A stretch of DNA of 64,000 bases from Acinetobacter sp. TGL-Y2 (GTDB lineage Bacteria > Pseudomonadota > Gammaproteobacteria > Pseudomonadales > Moraxellaceae), in assembly GCF_001612555.1 (NCBI RefSeq), contig NZ_CP015110.1:1550001-1614000 (forward strand), given 5' to 3'. Shown here piece by piece: positions 39,406 to 48,876 of the stretch. Position 1 is the stretch's first letter, and the number at the start of each line of letters is the position of its first letter. Made by a program: the position numbers and the translations under genes. Under the pieces are notes generated by a model. That model saw only the letters and a program-made list of their open reading frames with translations, did no database searches and had not been told where the DNA came from.

Positions 39406-40582
39406 ATGGCAGATCAAATCAATATTATTACACTTCGTTATTGTACTCCCAAATGATGAAGGCTTTTTTGGTGTTTGTGGCGGTCAGTTTATTTCACTGT
39501 ATCTTAAACAAGCGATAAATGACATTAATGTTCCCTATGATTAAATTCGTTATAGCGAAGCATTTAAAACGGCGCTTGTAGATTTGTTTGCGCATTATGT
39601 AGGTCGACCAAGTCAGCTGTTTCATGTAAAGCGTTTATCTGAGCAATGGGATGGGGTGCAAATTTACAAGCGTGAAGACTTAAACCACACCAGTGCACAT
39701 TGGACTAACCATTTTTTGGGTGGGGTTTTACTTGCCAAATATATGGATAAAAACAAAGTGATTGTTGAAACTAAGGTCAACATGGTGTTGCTTTGGTGAT
39801 TGCGTGTGCGCACTTAGGTATTCCATGTGAAATTCACATCGGGCAGGTCGGTCAATATTAAAAAAGAACATCCCAATCTGGTTAAGATGAAAATTTTGAG
39901 TGCAACTTAAATTGCGGTGAAGCGCGGTACAGCGACATTAAAACATGCTGTAAAGCGCTTTTGAGGAATATTTAAAAGATCAAAAAAGCTTTATCTATGC
40001 GATGGGTTCTGTGGTTCGCCCACATCCATTCCTTAAAATGGTGCGTGACTTTTGGGCCATTATGGGTAACGAAATTAAAGTCCAAAGTAAAGTACGCTTC
40101 AATCAGCATCCAAATTATATCGTTGCATGTGTTGGGGGGCGGGCTATGCGATGGGCGCATTTACAGCATTTTTAAACGATCCAGCTGTGAAGCTTGTGGG
40201 TGTAGAACCTGCAGGGCTTGGTTTAGAAACCCACCAGCATTCTGCGACTTTGACTTTGGGTAAACCAAGTCAGTTGCACTGTATAGCATGCTATGTTTTA
40301 GAAGATGAACATGGAGAGCCTGTACCTGTACATTTAATTGCATCTGGTCTGGATTTCTTGGTGTAGCTCAGCATTACAGTTTCTTAGAAGATTTGGGCCG
40401 TGTTCAACGCATAGTGTCAGCTGAGAGTTGATATGCCGTGGTATGGGCGATTGGTGAAGCACCGAAATTATCCAAAGACATTCATATTCTGGTGAATTTA
40501 TGAGGTCGATGTGATCAGGATTCTGATGATGCTGCTGAAAAATTGGGATTGAATTCTTTCAGATGTAAGAGGTCAGGCATAA
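39406..40582 (+). pseudogene. Decayed tryptophan synthase beta-chain-like gene (trpB copy)
   Basis: Frames in all three phases give consecutive TrpB pieces: DEGFFGVCGGQFIS (39450 region), [20 protein letters not shown] and [15 protein letters not shown] (39590-39720), [14 protein letters not shown] (39990), VACVGGG and [18 protein letters not shown] (40130-40210), THQHSATLTLGKPSQLHC (40230-40280), and a C-terminal HILVNL-GRCDQDSD. The order and spacing match one gene of about 390 codons. Many stops and frameshifts break it. The catalytic Lys context (GAHKINN in intact TrpB) reads SAHWTNH, so the PLP lysine is lost. An intact trpB presumably exists elsewhere. Confidence 0.88.
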
Positions 40583-40607
40583 AAAGCCCAGTTTAAACTG
40601 GGCTTTT
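40582..40607 (+). terminator. Terminator after the trpB-like pseudogene
   Basis: AAAAGCCCAG pairs with CTGGGCTTTT around a short AT loop. It may still serve both the pseudogene and the convergent CBS gene. Confidence 0.75.
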
Positions 40608-40645
40608 CTAATATTTTAAACTAATAGATTCGTTACTTCAAAGCT

Positions 40646-41077
40646 TTAACCAGAAATATACTGTTGCAGCTGATCAATTAATACTTTTTGATCTTCCATG
40701 GTCGCTTTCACTAAATCGCCAATAGAAACCAGTCCAACCAGTTGATCATTTTCAATCACAGGTAAATGGCGAATATGACGGTCAGTCATCAGATTTAAAC
40801 ATTCATCTACTGTATTCGTGCGACTTACGGATAATACTGTACCCGTCATAATTTCAGCGACAGTGGTGTGATCTGAAGTACGTTGCATGAGTGCAATTTT
40901 ACGGGTGTAATCACGCTCTGAAAGTATGCCGACTACCTGAGTATCCTTCACAACCACCACTGCGCCAATGCCTTTACTGGCCATAAGCGTAATCGCTTCA
41001 AGCACGGTCGCTTCAGGTTGAATGGTTGAAATTTCAATATTATTTTTATTTTGAAGTACTTGAGCTACGGTCGTCAT
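40646..41077 (-). CDS. CBS-domain pair protein
   Basis: About 143 residues made of two CBS domains in tandem. The first has ATVLEAITLMASKGIGAVVVV and VGILSERDYTRKIAL; the second has TVDECLNLMTDRHIRHLPVI and LVGLVSIGDLVKATM. CBS pairs bind adenine nucleotides such as AMP, ATP or NADH and act as sensors. No partner domain is fused. ATG 41077 follows GTGAG; the frame can also start at GTG 41089. Confidence 0.9.
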   Translation of the reverse strand: MTTVAQVLQNKNNIEISTIQPEATVLEAITLMASKGIGAVVVVKDTQVVGILSERDYTRKIALMQRTSDHTTVAEIMTGTVLSVSRTNTVDECLNLMTDRHIRHLPVIENDQLVGLVSIGDLVKATMEDQKVLIDQLQQYISG

Positions 41078-41206
41078 ATTTAATCTCACTTAATTATTAC
41101 TGTTCATCTACTATTTTAATAACTGATATTTGTCTGGATTACAAATATTTTCACCTATCCTGATGAAGATATATTGCTTTTGAAATTTTGGATATTAAAT
41201 CATCGA

Positions 41207-41596
41207 TCAAGAAGCGAGGGCTATTTCTATTTTATAACCAAAAAATAAATGCTTCATTTGTGCCGTAGACAGCTTAAAACGACGATTCTTTTGATTAAAT
41301 AGTGCAGGTGAAACCTGTAAGCGCATCAATGTTGGAAGTAAGGAGAGTTCAAAATCTTGAGGTGTGATTTTTTTTGGCACATAGTTGGGCCAATGAACTT
41401 TCGCATATTGAATAGCTTGGAAAGAATTCATCCAAAAGGGGAAAATGTTTTCTGAATGTTCAGATTTGATCGCCCAACCTTGATGTTCAGGATGATATAA
41501 ACCCCAAAGTACGCCACAGTACATCATAGTTTTTAGCACTGAGATCTTGAAAATGAAATCTTTAGTTGCGGGTTGTAATTTAATATATGTTTTCAT
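41207..41596 (-). CDS. DUF2750-like protein
   Basis: 129 residues, cytosolic. GLYHPEHQGWAI, FPFWMNSFQAIQYAKVHWPNYVPKKI and a late LPTLMRLQVSPALF match the DUF2750 pattern as I recall it (aromatic PFW, a Trp-x-x-Tyr, then the acidic-hydrophobic LP segment). Function is unknown. The gene stands alone. Confidence 0.7.
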   Translation of the reverse strand: MKTYIKLQPATKDFIFKISVLKTMMYCGVLWGLYHPEHQGWAIKSEHSENIFPFWMNSFQAIQYAKVHWPNYVPKKITPQDFELSLLPTLMRLQVSPALFNQKNRRFKLSTAQMKHLFFGYKIEIALAS

Positions 41597-41734
41597 GGTG
41601 ATGATGTCACAAACAACTGAATAGATTTTGTGACTATTTTAGATGACCTTTATGAAAGTTCTGTTTAAACATTGCGTTATATCGTAAGTAAATATAATAA
41701 AAATTTATTAAATGAAATATAAACGATAGACCAA

Positions 41735-41759
41735 AAAAAACGCCACCTCGGTGACGTTT
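41735..41759 (-). terminator. Terminator of the Sel1-like gene
   Basis: An imperfect stem (AAACG-CACC with GGTG-CGTTT) is followed on the minus strand by eight T residues. Confidence 0.6.
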
Positions 41760-41761
41760 CA

Positions 41762-41995
41762 TTATGCTTGCATGGTGGCCATGTCTTGCCAGTATTGTGC
41801 TTTTAGTGAGTCACGCTCAACACGGAAACCTTGTAAATAAAGTTCTGCTAGAAACATCGCAGCTTTGCCATGACCTGCACGTGCAGCAGTTTCGAGTTCT
41901 TGTACAGCATCTGAAAAATTCATTTCAAATTGAATAGTGTTAACAGCATTTGAGTAAATAAACTCAAGGTCTTGCTGAGAGATTTGGTTAATCAT
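41762..41995 (-). CDS. Small protein with one Sel1-like repeat
   Basis: 77 residues. The stretch ELETAARAGHGKAAMFLAEL followed by YLQGFRVERDSLKAQYWQD is a single Sel1/TPR-like repeat (A-x-x-G-x-x-x-A, then W near the end). It is preceded by an AAGGAGC-like site on the minus strand. Such short forms may mediate protein contacts. Function is unknown. Confidence 0.75.
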   Translation of the reverse strand: MINQISQQDLEFIYSNAVNTIQFEMNFSDAVQELETAARAGHGKAAMFLAELYLQGFRVERDSLKAQYWQDMATMQA

Positions 41996-42248
41996 ATCAA
42001 GCTCCTTATTCTAATTATGATTAGTACAACTATTACATATGACCCAACGGGCCCAAATTCAATATAACGAAGTAATGTTAAACTAATATTACAAATTGCT
42101 TCACTTGTCAATCAATAATAGCGCTTTTGTGGTGTTATATTTCTTTACATGATTAATCTTTAATCATTCAACAGTTTGGTTAAAATCTAAATGTAATTGG
42201 TGAAATTTAAGTAGAGTTGTTGTAAACAAAATAAGAAGGAGATTAGAC

Positions 42249-42608
42249 ATGTCAAATACAATAGATGGATTTAATTTTGATATCCCTCCAGTACCGTCGC
42301 AAATTATCGCATTGGCGCAATTGCATCGCAAACAACTGGATGATGCTGTTTTTCATCAGGAAATTCATTTGGGAAATTACTGTCTTTCACAGCGTAAACG
42401 GGTTTACGATTTTACCCGTACTTTAGATCCAGTGCAAAAAGCAGAGTTTTATCGTTATTATGATGGTGAACTAAAACGTATTGCAGATGATGATGAGCTG
42501 CATCCGCCCCATGCTGAAGGTGGACTGAGCATGTTTACTATATTTTTGGCTTTGGGGTTGATTGCGTTGATTTTGTATTTTGCAGTCATTCGTTCGGTTA
42601 TTGCTTAA
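42249..42608 (+). CDS. Tail-anchored membrane protein of unknown function
   Basis: 119 residues. The soluble N-terminal 90 residues are rich in charged and aromatic residues (YDFTRTLDPVQKAEFYRYYDGEL). One C-terminal membrane helix follows (LSMFTIFLALGLIALILYFA). It has an AGGAG site. No family was recognised. It is divergent from the Sel1-like gene, with about 250 bp between them. Confidence 0.75.
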   Translation: MSNTIDGFNFDIPPVPSQIIALAQLHRKQLDDAVFHQEIHLGNYCLSQRKRVYDFTRTLDPVQKAEFYRYYDGELKRIADDDELHPPHAEGGLSMFTIFLALGLIALILYFAVIRSVIA

Positions 42609-42782
42609 AAACTAGATCACTTATAACTCGGTCATAAGTTATTCATAATTGTATTTGTGCTATATAGTGATTTGACAATTTAAATTTTGAAGCCTGATTA
42701 TTGCATTTCTAGCGGTGATCGGGCTTCAGTACTGTTCTTTTCTGTGCATCGCGATTAAACTACCTTTAATTAGAGGTCGTAC

Positions 42783-43109
42783 ATGCTCAGTTTCAAAGAA
42801 TTCCGTTTAAAATTTCAATCAAAATTTCCATTTGATTTTACTCAAAATTCAGTTTTGTTGGTGGTGATCACACTGATTCTACTTTTATCGAGTTATGCCT
42901 TATTTCGACCGATTAATGCTGTACAATATCAACAGGTTCAAGTGCTTGCTGCTCAGTATTCGTATCCAAAAACGCAAGCCATGGCGGCTAAACTTAAAGC
43001 ACAAGACAAAGTCAGTAATGCTGAATACTTTCGTTTGATGTATGCGATGGATTTTGAGTCTTCGAAAATAAAAGAATATCCCGCTTTAAACATCGAGGAC
43101 ATTCGATAG
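42783..43109 (+). CDS. Single-pass membrane protein of unknown function
   Basis: 108 residues with one membrane helix near the N-terminus (SVLLVVITLILLLSSYALF), then a soluble tail of about 65 residues with YSYPKTQAMAAKLKAQDKVS. The amphipathic tail is likely periplasmic. No family was recognised. It follows the previous small membrane protein on the same strand, but 174 bases away. Confidence 0.72.
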   Translation: MLSFKEFRLKFQSKFPFDFTQNSVLLVVITLILLLSSYALFRPINAVQYQQVQVLAAQYSYPKTQAMAAKLKAQDKVSNAEYFRLMYAMDFESSKIKEYPALNIEDIR

Positions 43110-43353
43110 CCGAGTCTCACTGTTCTTCAGCAGTTTTATTTTTGTATGAGTGAAGAGTTCGAAATCAATTTCGTTTTTATCTTATTTCTTTGAATGATTA
43201 AATTTTTGAGTGATTGAAGGGCTTTCATAGATCATTCTTAACTTAAAAAAATTCAAAATTACCTCTTTTACATAGAATGATCAGCATGGTATTAATAGGT
43301 TATTGATTTCTTATAAAATAAATAGGCTATCTTGCCGAGTAACTTTCTCATGA
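43110..43353. other. Intergenic region downstream of the small membrane proteins
   Basis: About 240 bp of AT-rich DNA with no supported gene. It lies between a plus-strand gene end and a minus-strand terminator. Confidence 0.5.
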
Positions 43354-43390
43354 CAAAAAAAGAAGGGATTTTCGCTACTCGTCGAATCCC
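43354..43390 (-). terminator. Probable terminator of the M16 peptidase pair
   Basis: GGGATT (43365-43370) pairs with AATCCC (43385-43390) with CG pairs after a bulge. On the minus strand it is followed by TTCTTTTTTT. It is about 80 bases beyond the stop codon of the second M16 gene. Confidence 0.55.
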
Positions 43391-43454
43391 CAATAATGCA
43401 TGACTTTTTAATTTGTGAGATAGGTCTATTATTTTTGTTCTTATGTGCCCAAAT

Positions 43455-43470
43455 GAATGAGCACTCGTTC
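43455..43470. promoter_or_regulatory. Near-palindromic 16-bp site, TetR-operator-like
   Basis: GAATGAGCACTCGTTC is an imperfect palindrome (6 of 8 half-site positions). A related element with CTCGTTC occurs at 54134-54148. It lies at the 3' end of an M16 gene, where an operator is unexpected. Confidence 0.3.
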
Positions 43471-43471
43471 T

Positions 43472-44980
43472 CTATTTGAGCTTCTTTTCTTCTTGAGTAT
43501 TTGAAACCAAGTTGTGCTTTAGAATATTTTTAAGCAAAGCTTTATCCAATTCCTGGGATACGATCACTACAGTTAACTGATCTGCATGTAAATGTTTCTT
43601 TAGTGCGCGTTCAATATCAGTGGTAGTTAAGCGTTCGATTTGTTGCTGATACTGATTTAAATAGTCTGACGCTAAACCATAAAATCCGATCGAGGCAATT
43701 TGTGCATTAATATTGGCATTGCTGCTCAAGGTCATCGGAAATGCGCGTAGCATCCCTTCCTTATTTTCATTCAGTTGATTCTGAGTAATGGGCTGCTTTA
43801 AAAAATTCACTAAACTTTGATGCGCGACATCAATGCTGTCGATAAGCTGTTCTTGTTGAGTGGCATAACTTAAGCTGAATACACCGCGTGAAAGCATAGA
43901 GCTGATACTACTGCTGGCATTGTAGGTATAACCACGCTTTACCCTGAGTTCTTTGGACAGTATAGAATTAAAACTTCCTCCACCAAAAATTCGATTGGCG
44001 ACTTCGAGAGCAGCGCGATCAGGCTCATTGCGTCGAATACCCAAATGTCCAATGGTGACATGAGCTTGACTAGAGGCATGTACAATATGCTGAATATTAA
44101 AATCGGAAGCTTCAACAGGCTCGCTCAATTCAGGCACTTTTTGACCTTGTTTTAAGCTTTGGCTTATGTGCTCTGAAATTTGGATAGCATGTTCAGCGCT
44201 TAAATTCCCCGTGATTGCAATATTGGCATTTTGCGCCACCAGCATTTGATCTCGGAAATGTTGCAACATTGCTGGACTGATCTTTTGAATGCTGGCCTGA
44301 GTACCAACACTGGGTTCGGCATAGGGATGCTGACCGTATAAAGCACGGTAAAATCGGATATTCATCAGGCGACTGGGATTTTCTTGAACTTGTTTTTGCC
44401 CGACTTTGGTGTTGCTCAAAACCAGATTTAAACCAGATTGATTAAAATTGGCATGATTGATGGTATGTAGAAAAAGTGCCAATGCTGGTTCAAGTTTTTG
44501 TAGATCTGAAAGTACCCTTAAGCGAACCGTAAACATATCGCGGTAAGCATTGACGTTGAATTTAGCGCCCAACGCATCGAAGGCGCTGCTGAGCTGTTTG
44601 GCTGTATATTGATCAGTACCTTCGGGCATTAAGCGCGCTGCCATACTGGCCATGCCAAAAAGTCCTTTTCCTAAAGTTTCATCTTGCGCAGAGCCCGCAT
44701 TAAATGTCAGTTGAATATCCACAATAGGTAGATCTTGTGCTGCAACAAACAGTGAGCGTACTTGAAGTGAGTTTTTGAGTTCTTGTACGAAGGGGGCTTG
44801 ATACTGCTGATGAAGATTTAGCTGTTTTAAACTTTGTAGCTTCGATAAGGCTTTAAGTGGGCTTTGACCTGAAAGGTCTGCATCTGTCTCTAAATGCTCT
44901 TCAATCTCTGCATGTGCTGGCTGGGTCAGCAATAGCGCAATACATAAACTCAGCCATTTACTGTTAAAGATCTTAAGCAT
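43472..44980 (-). CDS. M16-family peptidase-like protein lacking the zinc motif
   Basis: About 502 residues with a signal peptide (MLKIFNSKWLSLCIALLLTQ, PAHA cleavage). It has the two M16 halves; the C-terminal RVKRGYTYNA Arg-Tyr region is kept. At the place of the HxxEH zinc motif it reads GLFGMASMAARLM, so it cannot bind zinc in the usual way. It is probably the non-catalytic partner of the upstream HxxEH protein, as in other bacterial M16 pairs. ATG 44980 follows AAAGGAAG; the frame extends to 45034 without support. Confidence 0.88.
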   Translation of the reverse strand: MLKIFNSKWLSLCIALLLTQPAHAEIEEHLETDADLSGQSPLKALSKLQSLKQLNLHQQYQAPFVQELKNSLQVRSLFVAAQDLPIVDIQLTFNAGSAQDETLGKGLFGMASMAARLMPEGTDQYTAKQLSSAFDALGAKFNVNAYRDMFTVRLRVLSDLQKLEPALALFLHTINHANFNQSGLNLVLSNTKVGQKQVQENPSRLMNIRFYRALYGQHPYAEPSVGTQASIQKISPAMLQHFRDQMLVAQNANIAITGNLSAEHAIQISEHISQSLKQGQKVPELSEPVEASDFNIQHIVHASSQAHVTIGHLGIRRNEPDRAALEVANRIFGGGSFNSILSKELRVKRGYTYNASSSISSMLSRGVFSLSYATQQEQLIDSIDVAHQSLVNFLKQPITQNQLNENKEGMLRAFPMTLSSNANINAQIASIGFYGLASDYLNQYQQQIERLTTTDIERALKKHLHADQLTVVIVSQELDKALLKNILKHNLVSNTQEEKKLK

Positions 44981-45039
44981 ATCGCTTCCTTTGTTCTTAT
45001 TGTGATGATTATAAGGAGAGGGCATCGTGTTCATGCGAT

Positions 45040-46431
45040 CTATATGTGGGTTTCTGGCATTAAGTGCAACACACTTAAATTGTCACGGACAAAAAACATA
45101 TTGGCAATGCGCTGAATATCTTGTGGTGTGACCTTTTCGTAATGTTCAGCCAGTTGGTCAATCATACGATAATCCAAGTCATTCACTTGAAGTAAGCCAA
45201 TCATTCTTGCTTGTCCAATAATGTCATCTTGGCTATAAATCCAATTGGACACGAAGTTGGCTTTTACGCCATTTAATTCTTCTTGCTGAATCAACTCGGT
45301 TTTGAATAAATCGAGTTCGCTTTGAATGATGCTCTGTGCTTGAGTCAAACTGACCCCTTCTGCGGGTAGGGCGGAAATAGTAAATAGACTATCACCGCGA
45401 TTATAAGGATCATAACTGACACTAATCGAGGTGAGCTGTTTACGATCACGGACTAGACGATCTTGTAACCTTGAAGAAATACCGCCATCGAGTAGACTTT
45501 GAATGATGGTCAGTGCATAGGCATCTTGCGGATTTTTAGCAGTTTTAAGCGATTTTACATTCCACGCCATATATAAGTTGGGCACTTGTACCGCAGAATT
45601 CATCTCCATCTGACGGTAGCCTAAACGTTCAAACTCCAATACATCATTGCGTTCGGGTGTGGCTTTTTGGGGAATCTGCGCAAAATATTTTTCAACTTGT
45701 TTTAAGGCCGTTTCCGCATTGACATCACCCACAATTACTAAGGTGGCATTGTTCGGGCTATACCAAGTTTCATACCAACGTTTTAAATCATTCAATTGAA
45801 TATTTTGCAGATTTTTCATCAGTCCAATAATGGGTTGACGATAATGACTGGTGGGGTAGGCAATCCATTTAAAACGCTCAAAAGCTAAATTTCGTGGATT
45901 GTCTTCTGTGCGCTCTCGACGTTCTTCCATGACCACTTTAATTTCTGGCTCAAAGTCTTGTTGGCGAAGTCGCAAATTTTGCATGCGATCCGCTTCAAGC
46001 TCTAAAGCCAGTGGAAAATATTTTTTTGGATAAAGCTGATAATACTGCGTGTAATTTGTAGAGGTAAATGCATTAAAGCTTCCGCCGTACAAACGGCTTA
46101 ATCGGGTAAATTCGTTATCAGGGACTTTGGCCGTGCCTTTAAACATCATGTGTTCAAGTACATGCGATATGCCCCAAAGCGACCCAGATTCATCGCTACT
46201 GCCAACAGCATACCAAATTTGAGTCATGACAATGGGTGCACGGTGATCTTCTCGAATAATCACTTTTAAACCATTTTTTAGTGTGGTTTCAACGGTGTTA
46301 CGCGCAAGTTTAGTTTGATTTTCTGCCCAAAGTGACGTACTCAATGCAGTCATGAGCAGCAAACCCATAATATGCCTCAAAGGCTTTATCTGTGACTTTA
46401 AAACTGAAATTAAGTTTTTGATATGCGTCAC
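45040..46431 (-). CDS. M16-family zinc metallopeptidase
   Basis: 463 residues. A signal peptide or membrane anchor covers residues about 20-36. The inverted zinc motif HVLEH (His90, Glu93, His94) is intact, with the distal Glu in LALELEADRMQNL. The middle and C-terminal halves show the M16 fold (KRWYETWYSPNNATLVIVGD). It probably forms a heterodimer with the downstream M16 protein and degrades peptides in the periplasm. ftsY is divergent 173 bp away. Confidence 0.92.
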   Translation of the reverse strand: MTHIKNLISVLKSQIKPLRHIMGLLLMTALSTSLWAENQTKLARNTVETTLKNGLKVIIREDHRAPIVMTQIWYAVGSSDESGSLWGISHVLEHMMFKGTAKVPDNEFTRLSRLYGGSFNAFTSTNYTQYYQLYPKKYFPLALELEADRMQNLRLRQQDFEPEIKVVMEERRERTEDNPRNLAFERFKWIAYPTSHYRQPIIGLMKNLQNIQLNDLKRWYETWYSPNNATLVIVGDVNAETALKQVEKYFAQIPQKATPERNDVLEFERLGYRQMEMNSAVQVPNLYMAWNVKSLKTAKNPQDAYALTIIQSLLDGGISSRLQDRLVRDRKQLTSISVSYDPYNRGDSLFTISALPAEGVSLTQAQSIIQSELDLFKTELIQQEELNGVKANFVSNWIYSQDDIIGQARMIGLLQVNDLDYRMIDQLAEHYEKVTPQDIQRIANMFFVRDNLSVLHLMPETHI

Positions 46432-46604
46432 AGTTTATCCATGGTAATTGAGTCTTGATTGTATTTTTTAGAAAATGCAGCTTGAAAGCAAGGGGGCTGT
46501 GTTGCATTTTGGTTGATGCTTTTAAAAGCGTCTTTACAGCATGTAAAATAAGGAATCTATGCTAAACTTCTTTCTTTTAATTCTATGCTTTTCAAGGAAT
46601 CGGC

Positions 46605-47696
46605 ATGCAAGAACAGCAAAATAAATTCTTGATAGATGCGGATATCGGTGATGACGATGTCACATTACCTAGTTTACCCGCCGTAGATGTGCCTATTGTT
46701 GAAAATAATAAAGTTGATACCGCTGTTTCGCCAGCCGTGACTTCAGCTGTCGTAGAAGAAAGCAGCAGTAAAGGTGGCTTTTTTAGCCGCATGAAAGAAG
46801 GTTTAAGTAAATCACGCAAGAACTTAGCCGATGGCATGGTCAACATTCTCATCGGTGGTAAGGAGATTGATGATGAATTACTTGAAGAAGTAGAAGAGCA
46901 GCTTTTAGTTGCAGACATTGGTGTGGAAGCCACCAAAACCATTATTACCAATTTAACTGAGCGTACTGCGCGTGGTGATTTGATTTACTCTCATTCACTT
47001 TATAAAGCCCTACAAGAAGAATTGGTGGCATTACTTGCGCCTCGTGTTAAAGCCTTACACATTGACCCCAATAAAAAACCCTTTGTGATTTTGGTGGTGG
47101 GTGTGAATGGTGTGGGTAAAACCACCACCATTGGTAAATTGGCGAAGCGCCTGCAAGGTGAAGGAAAGTCAGTGATGCTAGCTGCGGGAGATACTTTCCG
47201 TGCAGCGGCGACTGAACAGCTGGAAATTTGGGGTGAACGTAATAATATTCCAGTGGTGTCGCAAGGCAATGGTGCGGACAGCGCGTCTGTGATTTACGAT
47301 GCATTTGAAAGTGCACGTGCCAAAGGGGTTGATGTACTCATCGCAGATACAGCAGGGCGTTTGCATAACAAAGGTCATTTGATGCAAGAGCTGTCTAAAG
47401 TAAAGCGTGTCATGCAAAAAATTGATGCGACTGCACCGCATGAAGTGATGTTAGTGGTTGATGCAGGCACAGGTCAAAATGCAATCAATCAAGTTGAAAT
47501 GTTTGATCAAGCAGTAGGACTGACAGGTTTGACCATTACCAAACTTGATGGTACTGCCAAAGGCGGTGTATTGTTCAATATTGCCAGCCGTACTCATGTA
47601 CCCATTCGCTTTATTGGCGTGGGTGAAAAGATTGACGACTTACGCCCATTTTCCGCTAAATCTTTCGTTGCCGCACTGTTTGAAACTGATCAATAG
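46605..47696 (+). CDS. ftsY: Signal recognition particle receptor FtsY
   Basis: 363 residues. A short acidic N-terminal region (about 60 residues) precedes the NG domain. The GTPase motifs are VGVNGVGKTTTIGKL (G1), DTFRAAATEQL, ADTAGRLHNK (G3), and TKLDGTAKGG (G4), followed by FIGVGEKIDDLRPF. The acidic part is much shorter than in E. coli. It receives SRP-ribosome complexes at the membrane. The start has a clear AAGGAA site. ftsE and ftsX are not adjacent. Confidence 0.97.
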   Translation: MQEQQNKFLIDADIGDDDVTLPSLPAVDVPIVENNKVDTAVSPAVTSAVVEESSSKGGFFSRMKEGLSKSRKNLADGMVNILIGGKEIDDELLEEVEEQLLVADIGVEATKTIITNLTERTARGDLIYSHSLYKALQEELVALLAPRVKALHIDPNKKPFVILVVGVNGVGKTTTIGKLAKRLQGEGKSVMLAAGDTFRAAATEQLEIWGERNNIPVVSQGNGADSASVIYDAFESARAKGVDVLIADTAGRLHNKGHLMQELSKVKRVMQKIDATAPHEVMLVVDAGTGQNAINQVEMFDQAVGLTGLTITKLDGTAKGGVLFNIASRTHVPIRFIGVGEKIDDLRPFSAKSFVAALFETDQ

Positions 47697-47756
47697 GCAT
47701 CGTATTTTCGTTATAGATGTAATTGAAATAAAATTTCATTGATTATAGAAATCAAG

Positions 47757-47783
47757 AACCCTAATAAGTTTAGGGTTTTTTTA
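47757..47783 (+). terminator. Rho-independent terminator of ftsY
   Basis: AACCCTAA pairs with TTTAGGGTT around a short loop and is followed by seven T residues. Confidence 0.85.
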
Positions 47784-48095
47784 TTTTAGAGATTTGAGAG
47801 TTTTTTATATCAACGATTTAGCCCTTCAAAAAAGATAAATAAAGAGATTTACCTTTCTATATTTTTCATCAGCTAAGATTCATTTGATTTTGACTAAAGC
47901 CCAAGTCTGGGATATATGCTCATAAATATAGCCCCATCAGAGCGTGTCTATAAATTGGACTATACTCTGTTCATCATTTTTCGTTCTAATTTTGGAACAC
48001 ATTGTTATAAAGATCGGGCTGACGCTGATGAAAAAAATTTATATGATGGCTCTATCTTATATACAGACACCTATATCAAAATAAGGATTTCACAT
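47784..48095. other. Leader region of the nitroreductase gene
   Basis: About 310 bp between the ftsY terminator and the nitroreductase start. The nitroreductase frame is open back to 47916 but without family similarity, so I treat it as upstream DNA holding the promoter. No operator was identified. Confidence 0.5.
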
Positions 48096-48689
48096 ATGTC
48101 ATTTTTAGATCAAATCAAAAAACGCCGTACAATTTATGCAATTGGTAAAAACGTAACCTTAGACAATGCAAAAATTGAAGACATTATTAAAGAAACGGTT
48201 AAACACAGTCCATCTTCTTTTAACTCGCAAACCTCTCGCGTAGTGACTTTATTTGGTCAGTCACATGAAGATTTTTGGAATATGGTTTTAGAAACATTAC
48301 GTAAACTTGTACCTGCTGATGCATTTGAAGGCACTAGCGGTAAAATTAATAGCTTTAAAGCAGGTCATGCGACTGTATTGTTCTATGAAGATCAAGACGT
48401 GGTTAAAGGACTACAAGAACAGTTTGCTCTGTATGCAGACAACTTCCCAGTGTGGTCAGAGCATTCTTCAGCCATTGCACAGTTTGCGGTTTGGACAGCA
48501 TTGGCAGAACACAATATTGGTGCATCACTCCAGCATTACAACCCAATTGTAGATGCTGAAGTCGCTGCAAAATTTGATATTCCTGCACACTGGAAGCTTC
48601 GTGCACAGTTGGTATTAGGTTCGATTGAAGCGCCAGCCGGTGACAAAACCTTTATGGATGATGCATTACGTTTTAAAACATTTAACTAA
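48096..48689 (+). CDS. Nitroreductase-family FMN oxidoreductase (Frm2/YdgI-like)
   Basis: 197 residues. MSFLDQIKKRRTIYAIGK gives the FMN-phosphate-binding RR; SSFNSQTSRVVTLFG is the PSxxNxQ-type block, and LAEHNIGASLQHYNP and the final GDKTFMDDALRFK complete the fold. It lacks the long insertion of NfsB. ATG 48096 follows AAGGATT. Such proteins reduce nitro compounds or quinones with NAD(P)H. Substrate and regulation are unknown. It has its own terminator. Confidence 0.9.
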   Translation: MSFLDQIKKRRTIYAIGKNVTLDNAKIEDIIKETVKHSPSSFNSQTSRVVTLFGQSHEDFWNMVLETLRKLVPADAFEGTSGKINSFKAGHATVLFYEDQDVVKGLQEQFALYADNFPVWSEHSSAIAQFAVWTALAEHNIGASLQHYNPIVDAEVAAKFDIPAHWKLRAQLVLGSIEAPAGDKTFMDDALRFKTFN

Positions 48690-48730
48690 TCTTGATGTCA
48701 TGATGTGTTTGGAATAGCGCTAAATAGTAA

Positions 48731-48756
48731 AAAAGGATGCGTATGCATCCTTTTTT
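48731..48756 (+). terminator. Rho-independent terminator of the nitroreductase gene
   Basis: AAAAGGATGC pairs with GCATCCTTTT around a GTAT loop and continues into T residues. Confidence 0.88.
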
Positions 48757-48876
48757 ATGAGCTTCAATTTGAGATCCGTAAGCAATGGATCAAGGGGGGG
48801 GCTTTCTAAATCGTCATGAAAGTGTCATCAATTCGTAGCATAGTGCTAACAAATTGAATGGTTTAAAAGAATAGAT

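Noticed and set aside
43350-43403. 17-codon frame MTKKEGIFATRRIPNNA on the plus strand
   Set aside because: Most of it coincides with the probable terminator hairpin of the M16 genes, and there is no good ribosome-binding site.
47916-48095. 60-codon N-terminal extension of the nitroreductase
   Set aside because: The family starts at MSFLDQIKKRR with a clear AAGG site; the upstream translation has no similarity and no ribosome-binding site.
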